A stretch of 64,000 nt of DNA from the NCBI RefSeq assembly GCF_002028425.1, contig NZ_CP020042.1:868001-932000 (forward strand). The letters are read 5' to 3'. The stretch comes from Streptomyces katrae. Lineage in GTDB: Bacteria > Actinomycetota > Actinomycetes > Streptomycetales > Streptomycetaceae. A program made the translations under genes and the position numbers. Below the pieces are notes generated by a model. The model made no database searches. It worked only from the letters and a program-made list of their open reading frames with translations, and had not been told where the DNA came from. Below, one piece after another: positions 18,301-25,993 of the stretch. Numbering within the stretch: position 1 is the first letter of the stretch; every line of letters begins with the position of its first letter.

Positions 18301-18904
18301 GGACTGGGTCACCGGAACGTCCTGGTCGCCGGACGGCGGCCGGCTGGCGACCTGCGGGACGGACCGTACGGTCATCGTCTGGGACACCGCGACGGGTGAG
18401 CGGCTGCGCACCCTGGAGGGTCACGAGGACCAGGTCTGGGAGGTGGCCTGGTCGCCGGACGGGCGCCTGCTGGCCACCGCTTCCCGGGACCGCACCGTCC
18501 GCCTGTGGGACCCGGACGCGGACGGACCGGCCGCGGCCCTCGCCCTGCTGGCCGGGCACGAGGACCGGGTCCAGGACATCGCCTGGTCCCCGGACGGCAC
18601 CCGGCTCGCCTCCGTCTCCCGGGACCGGACGCTGCGGCTGTGGGACCCGGCGGCGGCCGCGCCCGTCGCCGTGGCCGGACTGCACGCCGACTGGGTCAAC
18701 GGGGTGGCCTGGGCCCCCGGCGGCGGCCGGATCGCCACCTCCTCGCGCGACCGCACGGTCCGGCTGTGGACCCCTGTGCCCCGGGACGGCGCGGGGCCGC
18801 TGCTGCGCCTGGCGGCGGGGCGGGTCCTGCACCCGCCCACGCCGGAGCAGCGCCGCGCCCACCAGTTGCCTCCGCCCGCCCCGGTCCCACGGCCACGCGG
18901 GTGA
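15353..18904 (+). CDS. Membrane-anchored nSTAND1 NTPase with 14 WD40 repeats
   Basis: An 1183-residue protein. Two membrane helices lie at about residues 6-27 and 46-66. An nSTAND1-type AAA+ ATPase begins at PYPGLEAFGEEDAAVFFGRE; its Walker A is GPSGSGKSS (129-137) and Walker B is RVLVVDQLEELL (about 183-194). A helical winged-helix and superhelical segment runs to about residue 540. Fourteen WD40 repeats then fill residues 550-1160, each marked by AWSPDG and often ending in DRTVRLWD, enough for two seven-bladed propellers. STAND proteins are signalling switches that assemble on ligand binding; the membrane anchor suggests sensing at the cell surface. The partner is unknown. Confidence 0.92.
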   Translation: MQRRPLALVLDVLLMLVGALLGIATNYATNVEGEVPLPLRLLRQWSIPLVGIGLLALVGGQLWLRWLERRPVAAPVTWTAGQPPYPGLEAFGEEDAAVFFGRERETAALVARLHPAAPARANRFVTVVGPSGSGKSSLVRAGLLPALTGRRSRWTAYPAITPGTDPVGALRRALDGAVADGRPRVLVVDQLEELLTLSGPRERAAFVAAVRRELARQPGLWLVGTLRSDFLTGFLEAELAFLVRDPVVIGALEREALHEVVARPAAAAGVSFEAGLVSRIVDDCGGGDALPLLAFTLQELYRLAGGPGSVIGYAHYREAGGVAGALVGQADRIRAELLGPDADTGPGPDPVVRTLLRLVTVRGEEPVRRRVPRSELTAPEREIADAFVAGRLLTSDAGVLDLAHEALLRRWPPLRRAVAGHVDELRQRGEWERWAQEWEFAGRGDAFLLTGERLAAARAWQGRAPAGLEVPALVAEYVERSTRADGAARARTADAVAARVLESREPETAVAVALAAVTEWAPTPAALQALRTALDGSLLRAVRGDFGAAVTGTAWSPDGSRLAACAGDGRVRVWRTDGLDGGPDGGRAEPVVLDVPGEWPRTVVWSPDGALLACATRDARLAVWDTATWRRVAGLRLPFPGGGHGEAPGALAFSPDGRRLVSAGAGGELRLWDTASFTPAGALRAPAAGTPWSAAWSPDGGRIAAAGEDGTVRVWPAAGGEPVPCGPAHGDAVTALAWSPDGALLASASADRTVVLREPGTSRVVRALSSMDGIDCLAWSPDGTRLAAGDRHRNVRIWDLRDGAAADGEAAALWLTGHLDAVHAVAWTPDGRRLATASRDRTLAVWEPAAPPSVLRGHTESVWQVAWSPDGGRVASSSEDGTVRLWRAPEFGPPQVLATGQCGDLAWSPDGSLLAVGRHDGVAALWHGDGSPAAELPGGHGAWVSSVCWSPDGTRVATAARDGLVHLRDAAGRGPTRVLRGHGDWVTGTSWSPDGGRLATCGTDRTVIVWDTATGERLRTLEGHEDQVWEVAWSPDGRLLATASRDRTVRLWDPDADGPAAALALLAGHEDRVQDIAWSPDGTRLASVSRDRTLRLWDPAAAAPVAVAGLHADWVNGVAWAPGGGRIATSSRDRTVRLWTPVPRDGAGPLLRLAAGRVLHPPTPEQRRAHQLPPPAPVPRPRG

Positions 18905-18954
18905 AGTGCGCCCGGCCGCCGGTTCCCGCCCGGGGCGGGGCCCGTTGGAAGGGC

Positions 18955-19446
18955 GTGAACACCCCCATACACTCGATAGACGCCCACCTGACCTGCCTGG
19001 CCGGGGTCCCGGCCGCTCCCCCGCGCCCGGTCCCCCGGGGCGTCTCGCCCCGGGGCCCGTCGACCGCCCCGCCCGCTCCCGGCGACCCGCCGGGTCCGGC
19101 CGGTCCGCCGCTCCCCCGCGTGCGGTCCTCGCTCGGCGGCGGGGTCCTCTCCGTGACCCTGGCCGGGGAGTTCGACCACTACAGCTGCCTGCCCCTGCGG
19201 GCCCTGCTCGACGAGGGCGCGGCGCTCGGCGCCCGCCGTCTGGTCCTCGACGCGGCCCACGTCGCCTTCTGCGACTCCGCCCTGGCGCACCTCCTCGACC
19301 GGTGGGCCGCCGACGGCCGCACCTGGGAGCTCGCCGCCGGGTCGCGCTCCGTACGTCTGCTGCTGGACCTCTGGGACCGGCTGGGGCACGCGCCGGGACC
19401 CCCGGGCAGGACGCGGCGCGGGCTCCGGGACGGGAGCGGCGGGTGA
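18955..19446 (+). CDS. STAS domain protein (anti-sigma factor antagonist-like)
   Basis: A 163-residue protein. The first 60 residues are proline-rich and probably disordered. The STAS domain follows (VLSVTLAGEFDHYSCLPLRALL, LVLDAAHVAFCDSALAHLL). The phosphorylatable serine position is in the stretch FCDSAL, as in SpoIIAA-like antagonists that release sigma factors from anti-sigma kinases. GTG 18955 has GGAAGG just upstream. No anti-sigma kinase is encoded next to it. Confidence 0.75.
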   Translation: MNTPIHSIDAHLTCLAGVPAAPPRPVPRGVSPRGPSTAPPAPGDPPGPAGPPLPRVRSSLGGGVLSVTLAGEFDHYSCLPLRALLDEGAALGARRLVLDAAHVAFCDSALAHLLDRWAADGRTWELAAGSRSVRLLLDLWDRLGHAPGPPGRTRRGLRDGSGG

Positions 19447-19517
19447 GGGCGTCACCTCCGCGGTCCGGGTGTCGTTAGGCGCTCGGGGCTGATTCGGGGG
19501 ACGAAGGGATGGCGTGA

Positions 19518-20972
19518 ATGCGGCAGTTTCCGCTGGAGATGCACCAGGTGGCGCCGGGGCGCCTCGTCGAGTGGCGGTTGCGCTCCACGACCGCCCCGGG
19601 CGCGGCGGACCGGAGGGCTTCGTTCAATCAGGACAAGCACTTCACCGTCGCCGAGGAGAGCCGCGCCGACGGCGACCGGGTCGCGTCCTTCGTGGCCGTC
19701 ACCTTCGAGATCGACGGCCCCTTGGACGAGGCGGTGCTGGCCCGGGCCCTGCTGGGCTTCGTCCAGCGGCACGAGGTGCTGCGGTGCGAGTTCCTGCGGC
19801 TGGCCGGGGAGGTGTCCTGCGCCCCCCTGCCGGCCGCCGAACTCGCCCTGGAGGCCGAGGAGGTGGCCGCGCACGGTTCGGCCGGGCGGCTGGGGGCGTT
19901 CCTGTCGGAGCGGTTCCAGCAGAGCATCGACACGCTGTCGTGGCCGCTGTTCGTGATGGGCGCGGTGGTCCGTCCCGACTCCGCGACCGTCTACCTGGCG
20001 TTCGACCACATCGTCTGCGACGGCATGTCGATGCCGGTCGTCGCCCACCAGGTGCTGACCTCCTACGAGGCGCTGCTGCGCGGCGAGGAGCCCGAGCTGC
20101 CGCCGGCGCCGAGTTACCTGGACTTCGCCGACGAGCAGCGCCGCCGCTACCTGTCCATCGACGCCGAAGACGAGCGGCTGGACTACTGGAAGTCCTTCAT
20201 CGGGCGGGGCGGGGAGTTCTTCCCCCGCTGCCCGCTGGACCTGGGCGTCGAGCCGGGCCGGATGTACCCCATCGTCAACGAGGCCTCCTCGCTGCTGGAC
20301 GCCGCCGAGGCCGAGGTGTTCGAGAAGGTGTGCCGGGAGACCGGGGCGAAGCCGTTCATGGGGCTGCTCGCCTCCGTCGCCGTGTGTCTGCGCGAGGCCG
20401 GCGGGCCGGGGGTGTACCGGGGGTTCATGCCGGTCAGCGAGCGGGGCCGGGAGAAGTGGACCAACTCGGTGGGCTGGTTCGTCAACACCCTGCCGATCGA
20501 GTTCGACGCCTCCCCCGGCAAGGACTTCGCCCAGGTGACGGCCGGGGTCCAGGAGGGGTTCCGGGAGATGATGCGGCACCTGGACGTGCCGTTCGTGCGG
20601 GCCTGGGAGCTGCTGGCCCCGGAGGAGTTCGCCCTGCGGTCCTGGCCGTACGCGGTGAACTTCTTCTCGTACATCGACATGCGCCGCTGTCCGGGCGCCG
20701 AGCGGCACGAGGAGTGGCGGCCGACCACGCACGTGTGGTCGGCGACCGGCAACGGGACCTGCTCGTGGTTCCAGCGGGACGCGGACGGGCTGCACATGAA
20801 CTCCCTGTACGTGGACACCCCGGCCGCGCGGCGCACGATGGACGACTTCCAGGAGGCGCTGCGCCGGACGGTGCAGTGCGTCGCCCGCACGGGCGGCTTC
20901 CGCCGGCCGGTCGGGCTGACGGCCCCGCGGCGGCCTGAGCCGGATCCGCGGGCGGCGCGGGTCAGGGGCTGA
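19518..20972 (+). CDS. Stand-alone condensation-domain acyltransferase-like protein
   Basis: A 484-residue protein consisting of one NRPS-type condensation fold. The catalytic motif is HIVCDG (HxxxDG) in YLAFDHIVCDGMSMPVV, and the latch and core motif GWFVNTLPIEFD is present. There is no adenylation or carrier domain, and none is encoded nearby. Such free proteins can act as acyltransferases, as in PapA-type enzymes, or form ester or amide bonds in trans for a distant assembly line. The 3' end overlaps the convergent sigma-factor gene by 11 bases. Confidence 0.82.
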   Translation: MRQFPLEMHQVAPGRLVEWRLRSTTAPGAADRRASFNQDKHFTVAEESRADGDRVASFVAVTFEIDGPLDEAVLARALLGFVQRHEVLRCEFLRLAGEVSCAPLPAAELALEAEEVAAHGSAGRLGAFLSERFQQSIDTLSWPLFVMGAVVRPDSATVYLAFDHIVCDGMSMPVVAHQVLTSYEALLRGEEPELPPAPSYLDFADEQRRRYLSIDAEDERLDYWKSFIGRGGEFFPRCPLDLGVEPGRMYPIVNEASSLLDAAEAEVFEKVCRETGAKPFMGLLASVAVCLREAGGPGVYRGFMPVSERGREKWTNSVGWFVNTLPIEFDASPGKDFAQVTAGVQEGFREMMRHLDVPFVRAWELLAPEEFALRSWPYAVNFFSYIDMRRCPGAERHEEWRPTTHVWSATGNGTCSWFQRDADGLHMNSLYVDTPAARRTMDDFQEALRRTVQCVARTGGFRRPVGLTAPRRPEPDPRAARVRG

Positions 20973-22197
20973 GGGGGCGCAGGGCGGCGGCCCGGCCCAG
21001 CAGCAGCTCCCGTTCGCGGGTGTTGCGGGTGAGGGAGGCCGCCCTCTCGAACTCGGCGCGGGCCTCGGCCGCGCGTCCGAGCCGCTCCAGGAGGTCCCCC
21101 CGTACGCTCGGCAGCAGGTGGTAGGAGCGCAGGGCGGGTTCCGCGGCGAGGGCGTCGACCAGCGGCAGGGCCGCCGCGGGGCCGTCGGCCATGGAGACGG
21201 CGACGGCCCGGTTCAGCTCGACCACCGGTGAGGGCAGCAGGAGCACGAGGCGCCCGTAGAGGGTGGCGATGGCGGTCCAGTCGGTGTCCTCGTAACGGAC
21301 GGCGGCCGCGTGGCAGCCGGCGATGGCGGCCTGGAGGGAGTAGGGGCCGCTGCCGGCGCGCTGGAGGGCGTCGACCCCGCGCCGGATGAGGAGCCGGTTC
21401 CACCGGGCGCGGTTCTGGTCGGCGAGCAGGACCGGTTCGCCGTCGGGGCCGGTGCGGGTGGCGGTGCGGGAGGCCTGGAACTCCAGCAGTGCGGCGAGCC
21501 CGTGCGCTTCGGGCTCGTCCGGCATCAGGGCGGCCAGTTGCCGGGCCAGGCGCAGCGCGTCCTCGCAGAGGGCGGGGCGCAGGAGGTCGTCGCCGGCGGT
21601 GGCCGCGTAGCCCTCGTTGAAGATCAGGTAGATGACCTCGAGGACGGAGGCCAGGCGCTGGGCCCGGTCGGCGCCGTAGGGCACCTCGAAGGGCACCCCG
21701 GCCTTGGCCAGGGCACGTTTGGCGCGGACGACGCGCTGGGCGACGGTGGGCTCGGGGGCCAGGTAGGCGCGGGCGATCTCCTGGGTGGTGAGCCCGCCAA
21801 CCAGGCGCAGCGTGAGCGCGATCCGGGCGTCGGTGGACAGGACCGGATGGCAGGCGGTGAAGACCAGCCGGAGCAGGTCGTCGTCGATGTCGTCCGGGTC
21901 GGCGGGCTCGGCCGGCGGCGGTACGTCCTCCAGGGCCCGGCCGACCTCGGCGAGCTTGCGGGCGTACGTCTCCCTGCGGCGGACGAGGTCGACGGCCCGG
22001 TGCCGGGCGGTGGCCATGAGCCAGGCACCGGGCCGGTCGGGGATCCCGGAGGCGGGCCACTGCTCGAGGGCGGCCACGAGGGCGTCCTGGGCGAGCTCCT
22101 CGGCGATGCCGACGTCCCGCACGATCCGGGTGACGCCGGCGATGATCCGCGCCGACTCCATCCTGAACACCGTCTCGACCGCCCCGGCCGTGGTCAC
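20962..22197 (-). CDS. ECF42-type RNA polymerase sigma factor with TPR-like C-terminal extension
   Basis: A 411-residue ECF sigma factor. Region 2 contains ELAQDALVAALEQW and AWLMATARHRAVDLVRRR. Region 4 contains LTTQEIARAYLAPEPTVAQR. A long helical extension of about 200 residues follows, with SLQAAIAGCHAAA and the TPR-like LERLGRAAEARAEFERA. This architecture, together with a DGPF-domain gene directly upstream, identifies group ECF42, which has no anti-sigma factor. GTG 22197 shares one base with the stop of the DGPF gene, so the two are coupled. The promoter upstream of the pair matches the ECF42 consensus, suggesting autoregulation. Confidence 0.9.
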   Translation of the reverse strand: MTTAGAVETVFRMESARIIAGVTRIVRDVGIAEELAQDALVAALEQWPASGIPDRPGAWLMATARHRAVDLVRRRETYARKLAEVGRALEDVPPPAEPADPDDIDDDLLRLVFTACHPVLSTDARIALTLRLVGGLTTQEIARAYLAPEPTVAQRVVRAKRALAKAGVPFEVPYGADRAQRLASVLEVIYLIFNEGYAATAGDDLLRPALCEDALRLARQLAALMPDEPEAHGLAALLEFQASRTATRTGPDGEPVLLADQNRARWNRLLIRRGVDALQRAGSGPYSLQAAIAGCHAAAVRYEDTDWTAIATLYGRLVLLLPSPVVELNRAVAVSMADGPAAALPLVDALAAEPALRSYHLLPSVRGDLLERLGRAAEARAEFERAASLTRNTRERELLLGRAAALRPLSP

Positions 22198-22553
22198 TAC
22201 ATCTCCTGGATCTCGCGGACCTCGGCGCCCACGTGCCACGACGTCGGATGGGTTTCGAGGAACCGCTTGGTCCACTCCAGGGCCTCGGCCTTGTCCTTGC
22301 ACTGCAGGAGGGCGTACCCGCCGACGACCTCCTTGGTCTCGGTGAAGGGACCGTCGGTGAAGCTGGTCTTCCCGCCGGACCAGTCGAGGCGGGTGCCCTG
22401 GGCGGTGGGGAGCAGTCCGGCGGTGTCGAGCATGACGCCGGCCTTGGTGACCTCCTCCAGGAGGGCGCCCATGCGCTGCTCGAACTCCGGCGGGAAGTCC
22501 TTCGGGGGGAGGTCCTGCTCGTCGATGCGGATGAGCGTCAGGAAGCGCGGCAT
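22197..22553 (-). CDS. YciI/DGPF domain protein
   Basis: A 118-residue small alpha/beta-barrel protein of the YCII family, with the signature TDGPFTETKEVVGGYALLQ. It is the usual partner of ECF42 sigma factors, encoded in the same transcript and normally a target of the sigma factor. Its biochemical role is not established. The start at 22553 lies about 50 bp downstream of the candidate -10 element. Confidence 0.92.
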   Translation of the reverse strand: MPRFLTLIRIDEQDLPPKDFPPEFEQRMGALLEEVTKAGVMLDTAGLLPTAQGTRLDWSGGKTSFTDGPFTETKEVVGGYALLQCKDKAEALEWTKRFLETHPTSWHVGAEVREIQEM

Positions 22554-22605
22554 GGTGACTCCTCGGTGGCGGTGGGCGGGGGCTCTCCCCGCCTCTCACC
22601 CCTGC

Positions 22606-22632
22606 GTCGAACGGAAGGGGCCCGGATCGACA
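22606..22632 (-). promoter_or_regulatory. Predicted ECF42 promoter TGTCGA-N17-CGAC
   Basis: On the minus strand, TGTCGA (22632-22627) is followed after exactly 17 bp by CGAC (22609-22606), about 50 bp before the DGPF start codon. ECF42 target promoters described in Streptomyces carry TGTCGA at -35 and CGA/TC at -10, and both are matched here. This implies that the sigma factor drives its own two-gene operon. Confidence 0.7.
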
Positions 22633-22693
22633 GGTCCCGGGAAAATTCTTGGGGGAATCCTCCGGGCGGGCCATCGGGCGCGCGGGAGGCCCC

Positions 22694-23314
22694 TCAGGCG
22701 CACCAGAAGAACATCGTGTCCTGGCCGGGCCGCGCGTCCTCCTGCGCGGAGGCCCATTCCTCGGCCTCGCAGCGGATCGCCTTGAGGAAGACCTCGACGG
22801 TCTCCCGTACCTCCGGGTCCAGCCGGGCCAGCACCGCCTCGTGCGCGGCGACGAACTCGGCGGCCAGTTCGGTCGGGAAGGTGCCCATCCAGGGGGTGGA
22901 GTCACCGGCCGGCGGCAGGCGGACGGGCGGCCCGGACGTGAGGATCCGGGAGATGGCCAGGCGGTCCGGGACCCCGGCGCGCGACACCTCCTCGTCCACC
23001 GTCCAGAACCAGGACTGGCGCCGCCAGTCCCCGAGGTCGTGGGTGTCCGAGAAGTGCGCGGAGATCAGCGCGTGCAGCGCGTGGTGGTAGCCGGGGCCCT
23101 GCGCAGCGCGGACCGTGCCGTCGAGCAGCTCCTCCAGGGCCTGGGCCACGGAGACCTCGAGGTCGATGCCCTGGCTGTGCAGCCGCCCGTCCACGGTCCG
23201 GCACTTCTCCCGGACGGTGGCGAGCGTGCGCTCCTGCCCGGGTGTGCGTTCCACGGCGGTGAGCAGCCTCATCGCTTCGCGCATGCTGCCGGTGCTCATG
23301 ACAAGGTGACCCAC
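22694..23314 (-). CDS. Hypothetical protein
   Basis: A protein of about 206 residues with a conserved-looking body (LRLLTAVERTPGQERTLATV, HHALHALISAHFSDTHDLGDW, SWFWTVDEEVSRAG). It is rich in tryptophan and acidic residues, with no signal peptide or membrane helix. The start is uncertain: GTG 23314 has GGAAGG eight bases upstream, while ATG 23344 and ATG 23404 are possible longer starts. No domain was recognised. It stands alone between the ECF42 operon and a small orphan gene. Confidence 0.65.
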   Translation of the reverse strand: MGHLVMSTGSMREAMRLLTAVERTPGQERTLATVREKCRTVDGRLHSQGIDLEVSVAQALEELLDGTVRAAQGPGYHHALHALISAHFSDTHDLGDWRRQSWFWTVDEEVSRAGVPDRLAISRILTSGPPVRLPPAGDSTPWMGTFPTELAAEFVAAHEAVLARLDPEVRETVEVFLKAIRCEAEEWASAQEDARPGQDTMFFWCA

Positions 23315-23410
23315 GGTCACTTCCTTCCCCAGGCGATGCTTCATGTTCTCCGAACCGGGCCCTTCCGGCGAAACCGGCGTGCTGTTCGGGCCGACTGCGG
23401 GCAAGGGGGT

Positions 23411-23680
23411 CTAGCGGCTGTCCCCCGACCAGTCCCAGCGGCCGGGGTCCGCGGCGCGGCGGCGGTAGTGGGCGCGGCCGCCCGGCCCGTAGCGGCCTAT
23501 CTCCGTGGGCAGGCGGGCCTCTTCGGCCAGCCGGGCGGGGCTCCAGCCGGTGACGTCGAGGAGCAGCCCGTCGAGGGGGCCGCCGACGAGCTCGCCGTAG
23601 GCGCGGCCGGGGCGGGGGCCCGGATCGGGGTCGTCGTGGTCGGCGCCGTACACCCTCCGGCGCGGTGTGCTGAGGTCCAT
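23411..23680 (-). CDS. Small hypothetical protein
   Basis: An 89-residue protein with GGPLDGLLLDVTGWSPARLA, typical of a small soluble alpha/beta protein, and a tail RRAADPGRWDWSGDSR rich in arginine and tryptophan. ATG 23680 is chosen; upstream in-frame codons add 25 residues of low complexity. Function unknown. Confidence 0.55.
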   Translation of the reverse strand: MDLSTPRRRVYGADHDDPDPGPRPGRAYGELVGGPLDGLLLDVTGWSPARLAEEARLPTEIGRYGPGGRAHYRRRAADPGRWDWSGDSR

Positions 23681-23775
23681 GCCCCCAGGATCACAGCCAC
23701 CACTGACAACGGGCCGTCCGGCCGCTGCGCCTAGGCTGGCGGTGAGCACAGGCACGAACGAGGAGAGCGCCGCCC

Positions 23776-24120
23776 ATGAACCGTCGGGTGCACCGGCCCC
23801 TGGAGGACCAGGAATTCGACTTCATCACCGGTATGGCGCAGGGAACACCGGTGCTGGCCTACTTCACCGGCAGCTGGCCTAAGGCCGTGGGGCCCTCGCG
23901 GGCGCTGGACGCCGTCGTGGAGGAGGTGGCGCAGGAGTACGGCGCCCGGCTGACGGTCGTCCGCACGGACATCACCCGCTGCCCGGCCACGACCCGCCGC
24001 CACGGGGTGACGGGCGCCCCGGCCGTGGTCCTGCTGCGCTCGGGGGAGGCGGTGGCGGCCCACGCGGGCCCGATGACGGCGGCGGAACTGCGCACCCTGC
24101 TGGAAGACGCCGGGGTCTAG
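23776..24120 (+). CDS. Thioredoxin-fold protein lacking the CxxC active site
   Basis: A 114-residue thioredoxin-like protein. Strands and turns match thioredoxin (VLAYFTGSWP, LTVVRTDITRCPATTRRHGV, GAPAVVLLRSGEAVAAHAG, with cis-proline in GAPAVV). At the active-site position, however, it has GSWPKAVGPS where thioredoxins have WCGPC, so both catalytic cysteines are absent. It cannot be a conventional disulfide reductase and may be a binding or chaperone module. AGGAGA precedes the ATG. Confidence 0.75.
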   Translation: MNRRVHRPLEDQEFDFITGMAQGTPVLAYFTGSWPKAVGPSRALDAVVEEVAQEYGARLTVVRTDITRCPATTRRHGVTGAPAVVLLRSGEAVAAHAGPMTAAELRTLLEDAGV

Positions 24121-24309
24121 CCGCGGGGGTCCAGCCCGGGGGGCCGGCCCCTCTGTCCCCCCCCTGCCCCACTGGTCCGGTGGGCCCCGGGCGTTTCCCT
24201 GAGGGTGAACTCGGGCAGGCTGGCCGAAAGTGGCATAGGTAGGATAGGTGCCTGAGGCATGTAATGGAGCCGGCAAAACGGAACCAGCCCCTGCGAGGTG
24301 TTGTTCTCC

Positions 24310-25509
24310 ATGTCCGAAACCCTGCCCGGTGCCCTCTCCTTCCCGCAGGACCGCACCTGCCCGTACCACCCGCCGGCCGCCTACCAGCCGCTGCGGGACA
24401 CCCGGCCGCTGACCCGGGTCACCCTCTTCGACGGCCGCAGCGTGTGGATGGTCACCGGCCACGCCGAGGCGCGGGCCCTGCTGGCCGACGGGCGGCTGTC
24501 CACCGACCGCACCCACGAGGACTTCCCCCTGCCCAGCGCCCGGTTCAAGGGGATCACCCGGCAGCGGACCGCGCTGCTCGGGCAGGACGACCCCGTCCAC
24601 AACACCCAGCGCCGGATGCTGATCCCGAGCTTCTCGGTCAAGCGCGCGGCGGCCCTGCGGCCCCGGATCCAGGAGACCGTGGACCGGCTGATCGACGCGA
24701 TGGTGGCGAAGGGCCCGCGGGCCGAGCTGGTCGGCGCCTTCGCCCTGCCGGTGCCGTCCATGGTGATCTGCGCGCTACTGGGGGTCCCGTACGAGGACCA
24801 CGAGTTCTTCGAGGCCCAGTCGCGGCGGCTGCTGCGCGGCCCCGGACCCGCCGACGTCGAGGACGCCCGTGCGCAGCTGCAGGGCTACCTCAGGGCCCTG
24901 ATCCTGCGCAAGCGCGCCGAGCCGGGCGAGGGGCTGCTGGACGAGCTGATCGGCACCCGCCTGGAGACCGGTGAGATCGACGTCGAGGAGCTGGTCTCGC
25001 TGGCGGCGATCCTGCTGATCGCCGGGCACGAGACCACCGCCAACATGATCTCCCTCGGCACCTTCACCCTGCTGCGCCACCCCGAGCAGCTCGCGGAGCT
25101 GCGGGCCGACCCCTCGCTGCTGTCGGGGGCGGTGGAGGAACTGATGCGGTTCCTGTCGATCGCGGACGGGATGCTGAGGCTGGCCACCGAGGAGATCGAG
25201 GTCGGCGGGGTCACGATCCGGCCCGGCGACGGAGTGGTCTTCTCCACGTCGGTGATCAACCGCGACGAGGCGGCGTTCCAGGACCCCGACGTGCTCGACT
25301 GGCACCGCGGGTCCAACCGCCACCTGGCGTTCGGCTTCGGCATCCACCAGTGCCTGGGCCAGAACCTGGCCCGCGCGGAGATGGAGATCGCGCTCGGCAC
25401 GCTGTTCGACCGGCTGCCCGGCCTGCGGCTGGCCGCCGATCCGGAGACGATCCCGTTCAAGCCCGGGGACACCATCCAGGGCATGGTCGAGCTGCCGGTG
25501 GAGTGGTGA
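24310..25509 (+). CDS. Cytochrome P450 (CYP105-like)
   Basis: A 399-residue class I bacterial P450. The I-helix is LLIAGHETTANM, the K-helix ExxR is EELMR and the haem loop is FGFGIHQCLGQNLAR, whose cysteine ligates haem iron. Length and motifs fit Streptomyces CYP105-like monooxygenases. The stop overlaps the GTG start of a ferredoxin gene, its probable electron donor. ATG 24310 was chosen; GTG 24298 would sit directly on the ribosome-binding site. The substrate is unknown and no biosynthetic cluster surrounds the pair. Confidence 0.93.
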   Translation: MSETLPGALSFPQDRTCPYHPPAAYQPLRDTRPLTRVTLFDGRSVWMVTGHAEARALLADGRLSTDRTHEDFPLPSARFKGITRQRTALLGQDDPVHNTQRRMLIPSFSVKRAAALRPRIQETVDRLIDAMVAKGPRAELVGAFALPVPSMVICALLGVPYEDHEFFEAQSRRLLRGPGPADVEDARAQLQGYLRALILRKRAEPGEGLLDELIGTRLETGEIDVEELVSLAAILLIAGHETTANMISLGTFTLLRHPEQLAELRADPSLLSGAVEELMRFLSIADGMLRLATEEIEVGGVTIRPGDGVVFSTSVINRDEAAFQDPDVLDWHRGSNRHLAFGFGIHQCLGQNLARAEMEIALGTLFDRLPGLRLAADPETIPFKPGDTIQGMVELPVEW

Positions 25510-25724
25510 GCGGCATGCGCATCTCCGTGAACCGGGAGGTCTGCATCGGCGCGGGCCAGTGCGTGCTGACCGCTCCGGAGGTGTTCACCCAGGACGACGA
25601 CGGGCTCAGCGAAGTGCTCCCCGGCCGCGAGGGCGGCCACGGCAGCCCGATGGTCCGGGAGGCGGCGCGGGCCTGCCCGGTCTCGGCGATCACCGTACGG
25701 GAGGACGCGCGGACCCCGGAGTGA
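25506..25724 (+). CDS. [3Fe-4S] ferredoxin, P450 redox partner
   Basis: A 72-residue ferredoxin with the cluster ligands CIGAGQC and ACP (first two cysteines spaced C-x5-C, then ARACPVSAI). This three-cysteine pattern defines the single 3Fe-4S type paired with actinobacterial P450s. GTG 25506 overlaps the P450 stop as GTGA; ATG 25515 is an alternative start. It carries electrons from a ferredoxin reductase encoded elsewhere. Confidence 0.9.
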   Translation: MSGMRISVNREVCIGAGQCVLTAPEVFTQDDDGLSEVLPGREGGHGSPMVREAARACPVSAITVREDARTPE

Positions 25725-25728
25725 CGCG

Positions 25729-25761
25729 GCGGCCCCCGCCGGCCGGGCCGGCGGGGGCCGC
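25729..25761. terminator. Bidirectional terminator hairpin
   Basis: A perfect 14-bp G+C stem (25729-25742 and 25748-25761) with loop CCGGG, five bases after the ferredoxin stop and between convergent ferredoxin and cold-shock genes. Confidence 0.8.
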
Positions 25762-25789
25762 TGTCAGGTGCGGGGTGCGCGGGGTGCGG

Positions 25790-25993
25790 TCAGAGCGGCC
25801 GCACCATCTCCGCCTGGGGGCCCTTGGAGCCCTGGGTGACCTCGTACTCGACGAGGGCGTTCTCGTCGAGCGACCTGTAGCCCTGCGCCTGAATGGCGGA
25901 GAAGTGCACGAAGACGTCGGGGCCGCCGTTGTCCTGCTGGATGAACCCGAACCCCTTTTCCGCGTTGAACCACTTCACGGTGCCAGTTGCCAT
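25790..25993 (-). CDS. Cold-shock domain protein (CspA family)
   Basis: A 67-residue single OB-fold RNA/DNA chaperone, [18 protein letters not shown] at the N-terminus. RNP1 (KGFGFI) and RNP2 (VFVHF) are both intact. The size is standard. AAGGAT lies upstream of the ATG. It is divergent from a DEAD-box helicase gene across a 338-bp gap; both proteins would act on RNA structure, and the pairing suggests shared stress control, which is inference. Confidence 0.95.
   Translation of the reverse strand: MATGTVKWFNAEKGFGFIQQDNGGPDVFVHFSAIQAQGYRSLDENALVEYEVTQGSKGPQAEMVRPL

Noticed and set aside
17000..18800. Regular DNA repeats resembling a CRISPR or satellite array
   Set aside because: The periodicity is the 40-odd-codon WD40 repeat of a single coding sequence.
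24240..24245. A TAGGAT -10 element upstream of the P450
   Set aside because: No acceptable -35 sequence at 16-19 bp, so not listed as a promoter.
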